NCBI GenBank assembly: GCA_031310005.1
Contig: CM062387.1
Coordinates: forward strand, 1,054,001-1,118,000
From: Dactylellina haptotyla
Taxonomy: Eukaryota; Ascomycota; Orbiliomycetes; Orbiliales; Orbiliaceae
Reading direction: 5' to 3'
DNA: 64,000 nucleotides
The notes beneath the pieces are model-generated. The model was not told where the DNA came from, searched no databases, and was given only the letters and a program-made list of their open reading frames with translations. Below are positions 1 through 13,300 of this stretch, one piece after another (positions within the stretch are counted from its first letter, which is position 1; each line of letters begins with the position of its first letter). The position numbers and the translations under genes were made by a program.

Positions 1-2640
1 AAAATTTACTAACAAATAATATATCTTTATTATAAATATATTTAAATTATAATTTATATTAGTTAAAGATTTATTTATTATAAATTTGTTTAAGTTTAGT
101 TATAAATTATTTAAAGTTTTATAATTTTAAAATTATTACTTTATTAAATTTACAAATAATGATTAAGACTTCGTCATAGATGGTATTTATAAGAGGATCT
201 TTTAAAAAGAGCATTCCTTATATGAAATTATATAAGATTATTTAGAATAATTCTGAAAATATATCATAAAATTATAATTTTCTATAAAATAAATATCAAT
301 TAAATTTATTTCAATAGTATATATTATAAATTTTAATATATTATTCAATATATTGTTGCATTTGGAACTAGAAATAAAATTTAATTAAAAGTTCCTAAGT
401 GCATTTAATTCCTAAATATCCATAGACTAATATATTATAATATTACTTAATAAATTATTATTAAAATTTCTTAGTAGAAATATAAAAAAAATCTCTAAAA
501 AAAATAAATCCTTTTTTTATTATAAAATAATCTAAAATATTAAAGTTTCCTAATAATATTTTTTTTACAATAGAATATTTATTATAATTTTGTTTAAAAT
601 TTTTTACAAATTGGTTTTTTAAAATATAAGAGGTAAAATTAAAAGCTTTATTGATTAAAATAATTATATATTATTTTTTTTTAAGAATAACTCTTTTATT
701 AAATTAGATTTTAGTTATTAAATTAAATTGTTAATTGATAGCATTAGCTTTAGAGTTCTTTTTTCCTTTATAGTATATAATTTTTATATTATATTAATTA
801 ATAAGTTTTTATCAATAAACTTATTGTTTGCTGAGATCTTTAAAAGATAAAAAATAAATAAAATTTTTATGGTCTGAATATATTATAAAAGGTTTTTTTA
901 TTTAAAAATATATTTTTTATATTTTGTAAGTTTGAATGATAGCTATTATTTCTTTATCATAAATAAAATATCATAGTTTGGTCACATCAAACTTATAAAA
1001 AAGGTAGGCAATAGGGTGCTATTTCTGGGTTAATTATAACTAATATAGGTATACTTCTAGTGTAATATTAGAAATATTTATTTCAATTTTAATAAATAAA
1101 TCAGGATTATATAATTTAAAAATAGGAGTTGAGAGAAAAGATTCTTTAAAAATATTAAAAGCGTATATTTGATTAAAGATTATATTAAAATATATACCAA
1201 TTTTTATTAATTTCGAAAAGATAATAAATATATAATTATATTATTTAATAAACTATTAATAATAATTGTATAGTCCTAAAAAGGCTTGGATGTTTTTAAT
1301 ATTTTAAAATCAGGGCCATTTTTAAATAATATTAATTTTTTTAAAATCTATTTTAATTTTTTAAGTTATAACTATAGTTCCTAAAAATTTATATTTTATA
1401 ACTTTAAATTTCATTTTTTCTAATTCGATCTTAAAGTTATATTTATTTAATGTTTTAAGAACTATAATAACATATTATCGGTATTTTTCAGGATTTTTAC
1501 TATAAATTAGTATATTATTTAAGTAAATAATATATATTTTATCAATATAATCTTTTAGCATATAGTTTATAAAAGTTTAGAAAAATACTAAGGTATTAAT
1601 TAATCCCATAGGCATAACCAAATATTCAAATAACCCATAGCAACATCTAAATACTATCTTCCAAACGTCTTTCAAGGCAATTTATAAATTATAATAAACA
1701 ATTATAATATTAAATTTAATAAAGCGAATAACTCTAATTAACTAATCTAAAAATTTATTAATTTAAAGTAAATTATTACAATCTTTAATTATAATAATAT
1801 TAAAACTTTAATAATCAATACAAATTTATAATTTTCTATTCTTTTTAAAAACAAAAAAAATCAAATATCCTACAAAAAATTTTAAAAAACAAATATATCC
1901 TTTTCATAAATTTTCTTTAATATATTTTTTAAATATTTTAAGTTCTTTTTTAATATAAATATAAATAAATAGAAATTTGGATATAATACCTTCTTATAAT
2001 AATATTTTATAAATAAATTTATTAAATAGTAGTAGTATATTTTCATTTTTAATTTTTTTAAAAGTTCGAATCTATTCAAACATTTATTTTAAAATTTTTT
2101 TAAATAATATATCTTTAAATATTATTTTAATAATTTTAACAATATTTTTGGCTTTAAGCCATATTTATTTAAAAATATTAAATTTATTATGAAAATAATA
2201 ATAGATTTCCTTATTAAAAAAATATTTCATGAGTTATAGATAAACTTTTTTAAATTGTTTATAAATCATTCATCAGATTTATCATAGATTTTATTAGTAA
2301 TTACAACAAATAAATTTAATTATTTTATTTTTAAAACTTATAACTAGGTTATAATTTTCCAACCAATTATAACCTAAAATAAAATCATTATTAGTGAAAT
2401 TAAAAATATCAATAATCCATTTTTTAAAATATTTATTAATAATAAAGATAATATCAGTTTCATATTTAACTATTTTTAAAGAACTTCCTCCAAAAGCAAC
2501 AATATTGTATATAATAGTTTTAAATTATATAAAAAAATTATATTTTTTAATATATTTTTCTAAAATATATATAGTTTTTACTCCACTATTTACAAAAGCT
2601 TATATAAAATTTCCATTAATAGTACAAAATATTTAAAAAT
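1..2640 (-). pseudogene. G1 pol relic: protease, reverse transcriptase, RNase H, start of integrase
   Basis: Domain traces run down the minus strand. The retropepsin site reads AFVNSGV near 2578-2600, where the family has a VDSGA-type motif. Further on, ILGYNWLENYNLV matches the protease ILG-x-x-WL segment. The reverse transcriptase shows WKIVFRCCYGLFEYLVMP near 1600-1670, close to the gypsy F-x-x-YGLFEYLVMPFGL block. The catalytic box at 1514-1525 reads YLNN instead of YLDD. RNase H shows YDKEIIAI near 938-961. Stops and indels interrupt every domain, so no product can be made. Integrase sequence should continue leftward beyond the window. The family assignment rests on domain order and motifs. 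Exact domain edges are approximate. Confidence 0.8.
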
Positions 2641-2649
2641 ATTATTTTT

Positions 2650-5600
2650 TAATTTAATTAAAAGTTTTATCAAATTTTTTTTTAATAAAGCTAAAACTGG
2701 ATAATTCAATACACATCACTATTTAAAACTTTTTTAATTTAAAATATTATACCATTTAATATTATCAAATTCTATGTTATTAGTAATATTCCCAGCTTTT
2801 TCCTATTTTTAAAAGCTGGGCAATATACCTATTATAATTAAGGTGTTTTATTAATAATTTTAAATATAAAATCTTAAATTTTTCCTATAATAAAATTATT
2901 ATTTATAATTTAAACAATTTTTATAAATATATAATCTTAAGAATTTCTTTTAATATATCATAAAAATAATATTAATCCATTCTTACGCATAATTAATACA
3001 AATATAAAAATTCTTATTATAAGAATAATAATTAGAAAATCTTAACTTATAAAGTTAGCATTTTTTTCTTCTTTTTTCTATTCTTATAACATTAATTCCT
3101 AATATTATTTTGGTAATATTATAATTTTCTATATAAAACTAATATATTTCATAATCTTATACTAATTTAATTCTATAATAATAAAACATTGCAAAATATA
3201 TAACCTATTAATAAGATTTATAAAAACTTTTTTATCATTTTTCTGTATATTTATAATTGAAAGTGATTATTTAATCTATATAATTTTAACATATAAATTT
3301 GGCTGAATCTATATTAAAATATTTATATAATTAGTATTAATATATTTTATATAATTTTACATATTGATTAATAAATTGAGGCCAGCTTTTATTATTATTA
3401 ATATAGAATATTAGATAATTATATCCCATAAATCCAATACTAGGTAAGGTAAATTATCTAAGGTATTGATTTTCTTAACATCTAAATATAGCATTTTTTG
3501 TAATTTCTATTAATTTTATTATTTAATTTTTGAAAGTTTATTTAATAAAAAATTTGGTTTTTAACAATTAGGTAATATTGTTAGTTATTAGAAAATTAGT
3601 AAATCCTTTTTAAATTAATTCTTTATAAAATGGGTTAATAAAAAAATATTAAATAATTTTATAATTTTTTTATAAATAGATTTTAAATTTATATTGATAT
3701 ATAATTTTTAAAATTTATTACAAATAAATTTTTTCTTAAATTTTATATTCTTTTTATAAATTATTCAAAAAATTTTAAATAAATTATAAATATATAGTTT
3801 TTTTTAAAAAAGGGTTTTTTTATTTAAAATAATATTCTTTTATAATAAATTTAATATTATCTTTTTATTAAATATCTTTAGCTTCTGACTTTTAAAAAAT
3901 ATATATTTCAAATAAAGTGATAAATAGAGTAAAAGTTTGAATTCTTTTTAATGTAGCTAGAATTTAAAAAATAGTTAGATTAATATTAAAAATATCTTTT
4001 TTATTAATTTAATAAAATATAATATTAAATTAGTATTTTTTCTAAAATTTTTCTTTAAATTATTAATAATTATTTTTATATTCTTTTATATACTTATTAT
4101 AGTTTTTTTAGTTTTCTTTATAATTATATTATTTTTATAATATCTTTTGATTGGCTATTTTAATATTTTTTAAATATTAATTAGTTAGATAATTTCGTTT
4201 AATATATTCTTTTTTATTATATTGATAATACACCGGTTTATTGGATTTTAGGGGATAATTTTCTAATTGTTAATTTTAATTTTAGATTTTTCCTAATTTT
4301 ATAAAAAATAGTCCAAAAGTGTTTTTTAAAATCCAGTTATTTCCATTTCATTATCATTAATTATTTAATCTTTAATAATTATTTTAAAAGGTATGTAAAA
4401 GATTATTCTAATTCTAAAATGGTCAACTTTAATTTATTATAAGGTGATTTCCAAGGTTATAAAGGGATCAATTTTCTTGATTATTATTATAAAGTCTAAA
4501 TTAGTTATTTTGTTGATTCAAGCGATTCCCTTAAAGATTAAGAAGTTAATTATAATTATTATAATTTTAAAAAATATTTATTTTATATTTTCGAAAATAA
4601 TTATTATCAAATCTTATAATTAAATTTTTGATTATATAGTATTAGATCTTTAAATTATATATAATTATTTTAATAATTTCTTATTTCTATATAGGTTTTA
4701 ATTTTTTCTTAATATAATAAATTAGTTATTTTGTTATATATCTGACTATAAAAGTATAAATATCAATAATTTAGAAATATTTTTAAATAGATTTAATTTA
4801 TTATAGATTTTAAATAATATAAAGAGCTTTTTTAATCTTATCTTAATATCCATAGAGTTGTTTAAGTCCCTTAATAAAATATAAATAATTAATAAAAATT
4901 TAAATAATGTAGTTGTTATTAGTTTTCCATTCTTTATTTTTTTTATTTTTTTTATATTACATAAAATAAAAATTATAAATATAAAAAATAATTTTAATAA
5001 AAAATATAAAAAGAAAATGGATTTTATTTTCATCACTTTTAAACTATTAATATTAAAAATAGAAGATGATAATGGTTTATTAGATAAATTAATCAAATTT
5101 ATGTAATAAATTATCAAATTTATTAAAATCTGGTACTTTCACTTTTTTATATTAAATAATAGGTTGGAGTAGATTAACAAAATTTATTAAAGAGTTATTA
5201 AAATTATCAAAATATTTTTTATTATTATTATTAGGATTTTTGTTAGGATTTTTTAGGTTTTTGAAATTAGAAATTAACTTATGATGAAGTTTATTCTTGT
5301 TTAATGTAAAATAAAAACAAATTTTATTTAGTTTTTAGTTAGATTTTAAAGTAATTGGTATAGTTTTTTTTCTAATCATATTAGATATGTTTTAAGTGTT
5401 TTTATAAATTTTAATGGTTATTTGGATTATGATAACCATTTTTTCGAATTTTTTTAAAATTTTTATAACTATTTTTAAATTTTGTAAATATTTATTGTTA
5501 TCTGGAATAATAATTTTTGCTAGGCTATCAGTAATTTTACTAAATATATATAATTTTTCTTCTTGCACTTATATGACAGTGTTAAAATAGATTTTATTAT

Positions 5601-5833
5601 TGATAATTGAAATTTTGTTTTTATTTTTAAATAAATTAATTTTAAAGATTAATAAGGGTAGGGATAATACTTCTCTTTTTTATTTTCATAAGTATAAAAG
5701 TATTTAATTAATTTTGTAAGATTTGGTTTTTAATTTATTTATTTAGATGTTATATAGATAAGGATAGTTGTTTTTTTCGTTTATAATCTTATTTTCCGAA
5801 ATTATAAAATTTTTTAAATTAAAAAATACTATT
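2650..5833 (-). pseudogene. G1 gag relic and gag-pol junction
   Basis: Gag is the structural capsid polyprotein of the element. On the minus strand at about 5085-5150 the frame reads KVKVPDFNKFDNLLHKFD. This matches the conserved gypsy Gag stretch, typically PDP-x-KFDG followed by a K-L-x-x-F-L segment. Just before it is an Asn/Pro/Lys-rich run containing NPNKNPNNNN (about 5200-5240). The inferred start near 5833 has ATG mutated to ATA, judged from the better preserved ATGATG in the duplicated leader at 6714-6719. A 123-codon open frame at 4746-5117 on the same strand is out of register with the capsid motif and is not gag. A zinc knuckle could not be identified. Confidence 0.65.
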
Positions 5834-5874
5834 ATATATATACTTTTCCTTAACTAAAAAATAATTAATTAAAA

Positions 5875-6425
5875 TATTATACTTTATACACTATTTAATG
5901 TAATGATACAAATATATAATATAGAGATATGTAAAATTCTCTCTCTATTTAAGATACTTGGATTTTTTAATAAAAAATATATATAATATTATGAGATATC
6001 AAAGATAGTTTACCTAAAATGTATAATAATAATAAAATAAAAATAATTAAATATACTAAATTATATTTAAATTGATCAATAAAGATAGAAACTATTTTAT
6101 TAATTCTAATAATAATCTTATATATATAATAGTTGTAAAGTATTTTTTTAAATATTCGTTTTTTTTATATACTTATGTAAACAAAATATATGAGTAAATA
6201 AATTTTATCTATTTCTTATATTATTTATTTAAGCTAAGAAATAAGTAAGTAAACATTTGTATTATACCATAATATAGTATACTAAATAGGTAAATGGGCT
6301 TTTCAAGCAAATATACTAAAAATAATATATATTTGTAAATATAAAGTATGGTAGTAAAATTTAAAACAGTATAGTATAAAGTAAGGTACAGGTATTTGTA
6401 TTGTTAAGACTTATGGTCTGTGACA
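5875..6425 (-). repeat. LTR of G1, inner copy
   Basis: This is an LTR of about 551 bp. On the minus strand it starts TGTCACAGACCATAAGTCTT and ends TATAATA where the intact family end is TGTAACA. It is homologous along its length to the LTRs at 6758-7303, 35493-36040, 27331-27878, 55243-55780 and 63158-63688. It lies between two copies of the leader/gag start, so it sits inside the element and not at its outer border. Confidence 0.9.
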
Positions 6426-6757
6426 AATATATATAATTTTTTTTCTTATACTTGTATAATAACATTAAAATAAATTTTATTATTAATAATTAAAATTTTG
6501 TTTTTATTTTTAAACAAATTAATTTCAAAAAATAATAAAAATAAAAATAATACTTCTTTTTTTTGTTTTTATAAATATAAAAATATTTAATTAATTCTAT
6601 AAAACTTAATTTTCAATTTATTTGTTTAAATATTATATAAATAAAAATAATCGTTTTTTTTATTTATAATCTCATTCTCTAAAATTATAAAATCTTTTAA
6701 ATTTAAAAAGTGCCATCATACATATATTTTTTTTAATTAAGAGGTGATTAATCAAAA
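6426..6757 (-). repeat. Duplicated leader and gag N-terminus between two G1 LTRs
   Basis: This 332-bp segment aligns with 5527-5874, the leader and first ~95 codons of gag. It preserves the translation start better than any other copy: ATGATG at 6719-6714 on the minus strand, followed by the frame MMALFKFKRFYNFRE and then a stop in place of Trp. This copy therefore supports the start position used for gag in the other elements. Confidence 0.85.
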
Positions 6758-7303
6758 TATTACATTTTATATATTACTTAATATAATAATATAAATATAT
6801 AATATTATAATATGTAAAAAATTTTTTTTACCTAAAATACCTAGATCTCTTAATAAAAAGTATATATAAAATTATAAAATATTAAAAATAGTTTATCTAA
6901 AATATATAATAATAATAAAATAAAAATAACTAAATATTAAATTATATTTAAATTAACTAATAAAGATAGAAATATTTTATTAGTTTTAATAATAATCTTA
7001 TATACATAAATATTATAAAACATTTTTAAAAATTCATTTTTTTCATATATTTACATAAATAAAACATGCAAACAGACAAGTTTTTAAAAGTTTTTATATT
7101 ATTTGTTTAAATTAAAAAATAAATGAATAAATATTTATATTATACTATAATATAATATATTAAATAAGTATATAAACTTTATAAACAAACATATTAAAAG
7201 TAATATATATTTATAAATATAAAATACAACAATAAAAATTAAAACAATATAGTAAAAAGTAAGGTATAGGTATTTATACTATTAAGACTTGTGGTCTGTG
7301 ACA
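6758..7303 (-). repeat. LTR of G1, outer 5' copy
   Basis: This 546-bp LTR on the minus strand starts TGTCACAGACCACAAGTCTT at 7303 and ends TGTAATA at 6758. It marks the outer 5' border of G1. The 5 bases after 7303 are TTTTA, the half of a target duplication that could be tested if the missing 3' end were available. Confidence 0.9.
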
Positions 7304-10189
7304 TTTTAAAAAAAATTATATTTATTTTAAAAATTGAAATAAATTATTTTAATATATTAAAATTTTTTATAATATTAGTAATTAAAATAGAAATTTTATA
7401 TATTATATATAAAAATTATAATTTTTTTTAATTTTAGATATAATTAATTATATTTAAGAATTTTTATAATCTATAATTTATAAAAATTAATAAAATTTAT
7501 ATTAATTTATAGTAATAGTAATAATTTTGAAAATTTAATTTAAAAAAAAATAAAAAATATTATAATTATAAAAAATTTAATATTTTTAAAAAAATTATAA
7601 TAATAAATTAAAATAAAATAATTTAAAAAAAAGTTTAAAATAGTAAATATCCCACCATCTAAAATAAAAAATATATATTTATTAATTAATATAATTTTTA
7701 TTATATTTATAATAGATTATTTTTAAACAAATATTTTAAACATATGATAATTAATTTTATAATATTTAAAAAATAATATTATATTAATTATAACAATAAT
7801 AAATTATAAAAATTTTTTAATTTTATTTCAAAGTAATTTATAATAAGAGAATAAATATTTAATTAAAAAAAAATAAAATAATATTATTTAAAATAATTAA
7901 TAGATTAAATATATTAATAATAAAAATAATATATTAAACATATGTTTTTTATTATAAATTAAAATATTTATTTAAAAATATATATAATGAATTATATAAA
8001 GAAATAATTATTATTAATATTTTCTTTTTAAAAAATAATATAGTATTGGAAGAATTATGTAATATTTTATTATTTTATATAAATTTTAAATAATTACTTA
8101 GTATTTAAAAATTAATTAACTAATTATTAAAATATTAATTTTAGAATTATTAAAATATTAATTTTAGAATTATTAAAATATTAATTTTAGAATTATAAAA
8201 TTTTATTATTTTAAAAAACTTATTATTTAAATTAATATATAAATTATTATTATAAAAAAAATATTATATAATTATATTAATAATATATAAAATGAAAAAT
8301 TTATTTATAATTTATTATTATTAATTAAAATATTAATTCTATTTATTAAAATTATTATTATTACAATTATATATAAATTATAAAAAATTAAACAATATTA
8401 TAATTAAGAATAAATATTTGCTATTTTTAATAAACAATTTATTTGATAAATTATAAAATATTATAATATTTATAAAATTGAATTTAAAAAACATTTATAA
8501 TTTAATTTAAATTATTATAAAAAAATAGAAAATTATATTTTATATAAAATATAATTTTTTAAATATATAATAATACCATTTAATTTAATAAATATATTGG
8601 TAAGTTTTTAATTACTAAATATAATTTTTTATAATTTATTAAATATATATATATTATTTATCTAAATAATATTCTAATCTTTTTATTTAAAAGAATATAT
8701 ATAATATATATAATATATTACAATACTTTAAAAAACTTTCTATTTATTAAATTAAAAAATATAAATTTTATAAAATAATAATAAAATTTTTAGATTTAAT
8801 ATTTTATAATAAGGGTTAGTAATGGATTTAAAAAAATAATAAAATATAAAGATAATAAAAATATAAAATAATTAAAATATAAAAATAATTAAAATTAAAA
8901 ATATATAAAAAATTATAATTATTTTGAATTTATTAATTATTATTATTATTTTTAGTATATTATAACAAAATAATAAAACCAATAATTAAATTATTAAATA
9001 AAATATATAAGAAAATTAAAATAAATTATAGTAGTTTATTTTTAATTATATAAAAAAATTTTAATATAAATATTATTTTAATTTATTATAATTAAATAAA
9101 ATTAATTATAATAAAAATTAATATTTTAAAATTTAATATTACAACTTATTTGTTATAGTAGAATGTGAAAGTTATTAATATTTTAGAAACTTTTATAATT
9201 ATAAAATATTATTAATTAATTATAAAATTAAAAATAATTAAAAATATTAGCAATAATCATAATATTATATAAATAAATATTGTATTTAAAAATATTTTAA
9301 TTTTAAATTATTATTTATAATAATTATTAAAGTTTAATATATTTTATTATATTAAAATATTTTAATTTAAAATAAATATAATAATTAAAAGAATTAATAA
9401 ATTTAATTTTATAATATAATATAAATTAAAAAAATTATAGTAGTAAATATTTTGTTGTAGTAATTTAATTATAAAAATTAAAAAATTAAAAATTATTATT
9501 ATTTATATTAAAATTTAGATAGTTAATAGTATTAATATATAGTGGTATATAATTTATTATAATAATAAGAATAGGAATTGTTTAAAATTATAATAAAATA
9601 ATATATAATTATTATAAAAATTTTATAGTTTTAAAATTATAAATAATATATTATTAAATATAATTTAAAGGAAAATAGTATTTTAAAATTTTAAAATAAA
9701 ATTTATATATTTAATTTATTTAATTTATAAAAATATATAATATATAATATATATAATACATTCCTAATAAAACATTTTAATTATTAAAAATTTAAAAATT
9801 ATTTTAAAATTATTATTTTTTAAAATATAATATTTTATTTATTATTATATTATATATAATATATATTAATATAATAAAATTATTTAAAATAAAATAAAAT
9901 AAATTATTATTAAAAATATTTAATATATTATAATATAATATTTTAATAAATTTTATAATAAAATTATTCTTTTTTAAAAATTTATTTAATAAAAATAATA
10001 TAAAATTATATAATATTATATAAATAATAATTAATAAATTAATTAAATATTTTTACTTTATATCATAAAATAAATTAACAATAAAAAAATTAACAAATTA
10101 ATATATTAAAAATTTAATATATAATAATTTATTAAATAATTTTATATCTAATAAAAAATTAATTTTTATTTAAAATTTATTATAATATT
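7304..10189. other. AT-rich spacer without a recognisable gene
   Basis: This 2.9-kb stretch lies between G1 and C1 and has almost no GC-containing motif. I found no conserved protein motif in any frame and no LTR border. It is probably an older, saturated transposon relic. The only visible structure is the 23-bp tandem repeat at 8122-8197. Confidence 0.6.
8122..8197. repeat. 23-bp tandem repeat, about 3 units
   Basis: The unit ATTATTAAAATATTAATTTT plus AGA is repeated head to tail about three times with essentially no differences between units. Near identity in such a mutated background suggests a recent slippage expansion. Confidence 0.85.
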
Positions 10190-10194
10190 ATATT

Positions 10195-10361
10195 TGTGGA
10201 AGCTTCAGCTATAGCAGTATCACTGATCGTATGTAAGTATGAATTTATAAGGTTGATGTTTGATGATTTAAAATCATAATATATTGAGTTTGTTTTATAA
10301 ATATATATATAAAATAATATAGGTGAATTTAACTTATATAGCCTGATATATAATTTTTACA
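10195..10361. repeat. Left LTR of C1
   Basis: This LTR of 167 bp starts TGTGGAAGCTTCAGCTATAG and ends AATTTTTACA. It matches 36674-36840 almost base for base over its first 55 bases. Its right half is more mutated than the LTR at 45417-45583, where GGCCTGTACGGCCTGATACG is preserved. Left and right LTRs of C1 align without gaps and differ mainly by transitions. Confidence 0.9.
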
Positions 10362-13300
10362 TTTTAATTTATAATAGTATTGGTATAATATTTATATAAT
10401 TTTAAAAATATATAAAATAATAATTTTATAGTGTTAATTTTAGAGTGGTTAAAAATAATATTAATAATTAATTTATTATAATAGTTGTTTTTTTATTTAA
10501 AATAAAAAATTAGAATTATATAGTTTTTGTTATAAAATTTATTAATTTTTTTTAATTATTTAATTATAAATAAATAAGAAAAGTATTAAATATAATATAA
10601 AAATTTTATTATATTGTTGGATTTATAAATAATAGTTTTATTAATTATATTTTATATAATTTAAATAATAAAAATTAATAATATATATATATATATAATT
10701 TAAATAGCTAATATATAATAAAATTAATAATATTTTATTATTTTAATATATAGATTATAATTAAAAATAATAATTTATATCTTTTAATTTAAAAGTTGTA
10801 TAAATTTAAAATTAATGTAACAATTTTTAAAATTTTATAATAAAAATAAAAATATATATTTAATAATTAATTTCTTTTAAGGTAGTAGATTTTAAATATA
10901 ATTTTCTATTATTTATTAATTTTATTAAATAATTTTATTTTATTTTATATATATATTTTATTTTTGTTTTAATTTAATATTATTTTTATTTTTGTAATTA
11001 TGTTTATAAAAGATATTTATTTTGATATTGTAGTTAATGATTTTAATTAATATATTTATATTATTAATTATTAATATGTTATAATAGTAATTGTATATAT
11101 ATAATGGCATTTATAATTTGTTTAAGTAAGTATATTTTATATATTTATAAATATAGGCTGTATTTAGAATAAGTTAGCTATTTAACATTTATTTATTAAT
11201 TTATATATTAATATATATTTTATAAAATTATAATATTAAATTTTTAAATAGTAGGGTTTGGGTTTTGATATTAATTATATAATTTATAATTTTACAATTT
11301 ATTATTATATTTAGAAATTTATAATACTATTAAATAATTATTTTATAAATATATACTCATAATATTAATATTTAATATAATTTATAATATAATATTAAAT
11401 AAATTTCCCCTTTTAAATAATTATATTATTATTAATATATTATAAAGATTAAATAATAATATTAATATTACTATTCTTTAATTTTCTTATTTATTTATTA
11501 ATTTTAATATTAGAATATTCTAAATATAATTGATTATAATACTAATAAAAGTAAATAATATATTATTTATACAAATTATAATTATAATATTTAAAATATA
11601 GGATTTATAAATATATTTATATTTTTATTTAATTTAATAAATATAACAAAATTAATTTTATTATATATAAAAGTAAATACATAAATTATATAAATTATTA
11701 TATATTTTATATATACTTCTTAATTAAATATATATATTAATATATAGAATTATATAGTAGTAAATTAATATTAATAATATGTTTATCTAATTATTATAAT
11801 TTTAATTTATAAATATTTTTATATTAATATATATTAATATATTTATTTATATATTATTTATATTTATTATTATAAATAAAATTTTTTATATCTTTAAAAA
11901 TAATCCTATTTTAAAATATAAAATTATATAAAAATTTTAATAATACTTTTATTATTATATTAGTTATTAAATATTTAAAATTATAATATTCTAATGTAAA
12001 ATATATTATAATATTTATTTATATATTTAAAAATATTTAATATTATAATATTTAAAATGTTATTAAATTCTATTAATAATATTTATATATATAATTATAA
12101 ATAAATATAATTATAAATAATAAAAAAGGATATTTTCAATTCTATTTTATAAATATTATTAATAAAAGATTTTTTAATTAAATTTTTTATTTTTAATATA
12201 ATTAAAAATAATAATTTTTATTTTAATAAAAACTTTATAATTATTTTTATAATTTATTATTTCAAATTATTATATTATTTTTTAATTTTTAAAATATATA
12301 ATTAAAAAATTAATTTTTTATATAATATTTTTTAATTTATAAATTTATATTTAATTGGTGTTATTATATATTTTAAAATTATAAATTATTTTATATTATA
12401 TTATAATATAAAATTTATTTATATATATTTTCTAAATATTAATATATTTATATTATTATTTTTTAATATTTTTTATAAATATATTAATATATTAGTTTAA
12501 TTTAGAATTATACAAGTAAAATTTAGTTTATTATTTTATATTATATATATTAAAAATTTAGTATATTATGATATATATATATATATATATTTTATATTTA
12601 ATTTAAATTAATTATTATTTTTAGTTATATTTTTAAATTTATAAAATATATTTAATTTTTAATTTAATATATTAAATATTTTTAAAAAAAAATTTATAAT
12701 ATTATTTTTAATTAATTTATAAAAATCTAATAATTTAATTATTATATTATATTTGTAATTTTAAAATTATTTTATTTTTTATAAATTGATAATTGAATAC
12801 TTTTTTATAAAAATTGCTTTTATTTTAATTATTATAAAAAGTTTAATAATATTATTTTAAAATCATTAATATATATAATAATTATTATATTTTTTTAAAA
12901 TATAAAAATATATTATAATATTTTTTTTATATATATAAAAATTTATATTTAATAATTTTATTTAAAAATAAAATATTTATTTTAAATTATATAAGGATTT
13001 AAATAATAATAGTATTTATTCTTTTTATATTTTATAATTTTTAAATAATATAATTATTACTTTTTTAATAATAATAGTATTGTATATAAAAAACAATTTT
13101 AATATTAAATTAATAAATATATAGATTTAAAAATAGTTATTAATAATAATATTTATATTATATATAAATTTATAACTAGTATATATATTTTAGTGTAATA
13201 AATATTATATTTTTATTTATAATTTTTAATAATTAATTTTATTTTATATAAAATTTTAGAACGATTGTATATTTTATATAAATATTTATTTTAATTTTAT

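Larger units (their letters stand above)
1..7303 (-). mobile_element. Ty3/gypsy LTR retrotransposon G1, partial, RIP-degraded
   Basis: This is a minus-strand copy of family G. Its 5' end lies at 7303 and the window edge removes its 3' end inside the integrase region. Reading down the minus strand the order is LTR, leader, second LTR, leader, gag, protease, reverse transcriptase and RNase H, which is the gypsy gene order. The same sequence recurs at 29639-36040 (G2), and in opposite orientation in G3 and G4. All frames are broken by stops that replace Gln or Trp codons. The doubled LTR and leader at its 5' end are unusual and are described separately. The target-site duplication cannot be tested because the other end is outside the window. 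Confidence 0.9.

Noticed and set aside
1882-2079. 65-codon minus-strand open frame
   Set aside because: It lies inside the G1 pol relic, between the recognisable RT and protease blocks. It has no motif of its own and composition expected of mutated AT-rich sequence.
2394-2636. 80-codon plus-strand frame, with a relative at 32019-32261
   Set aside because: Both are antisense to the protease relics of G1 and G2. They recur only because the two elements are homologous.
4746-5117. 123-codon minus-strand frame, with a relative at 34550-34735
   Set aside because: It overlaps the G1 gag region but is out of register with the KVKVPD capsid motif. It is a by-product of gag sequence and not a gene.
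8122-8197. CRISPR-like array
   Set aside because: Units are contiguous with no spacers. It is a simple tandem repeat.
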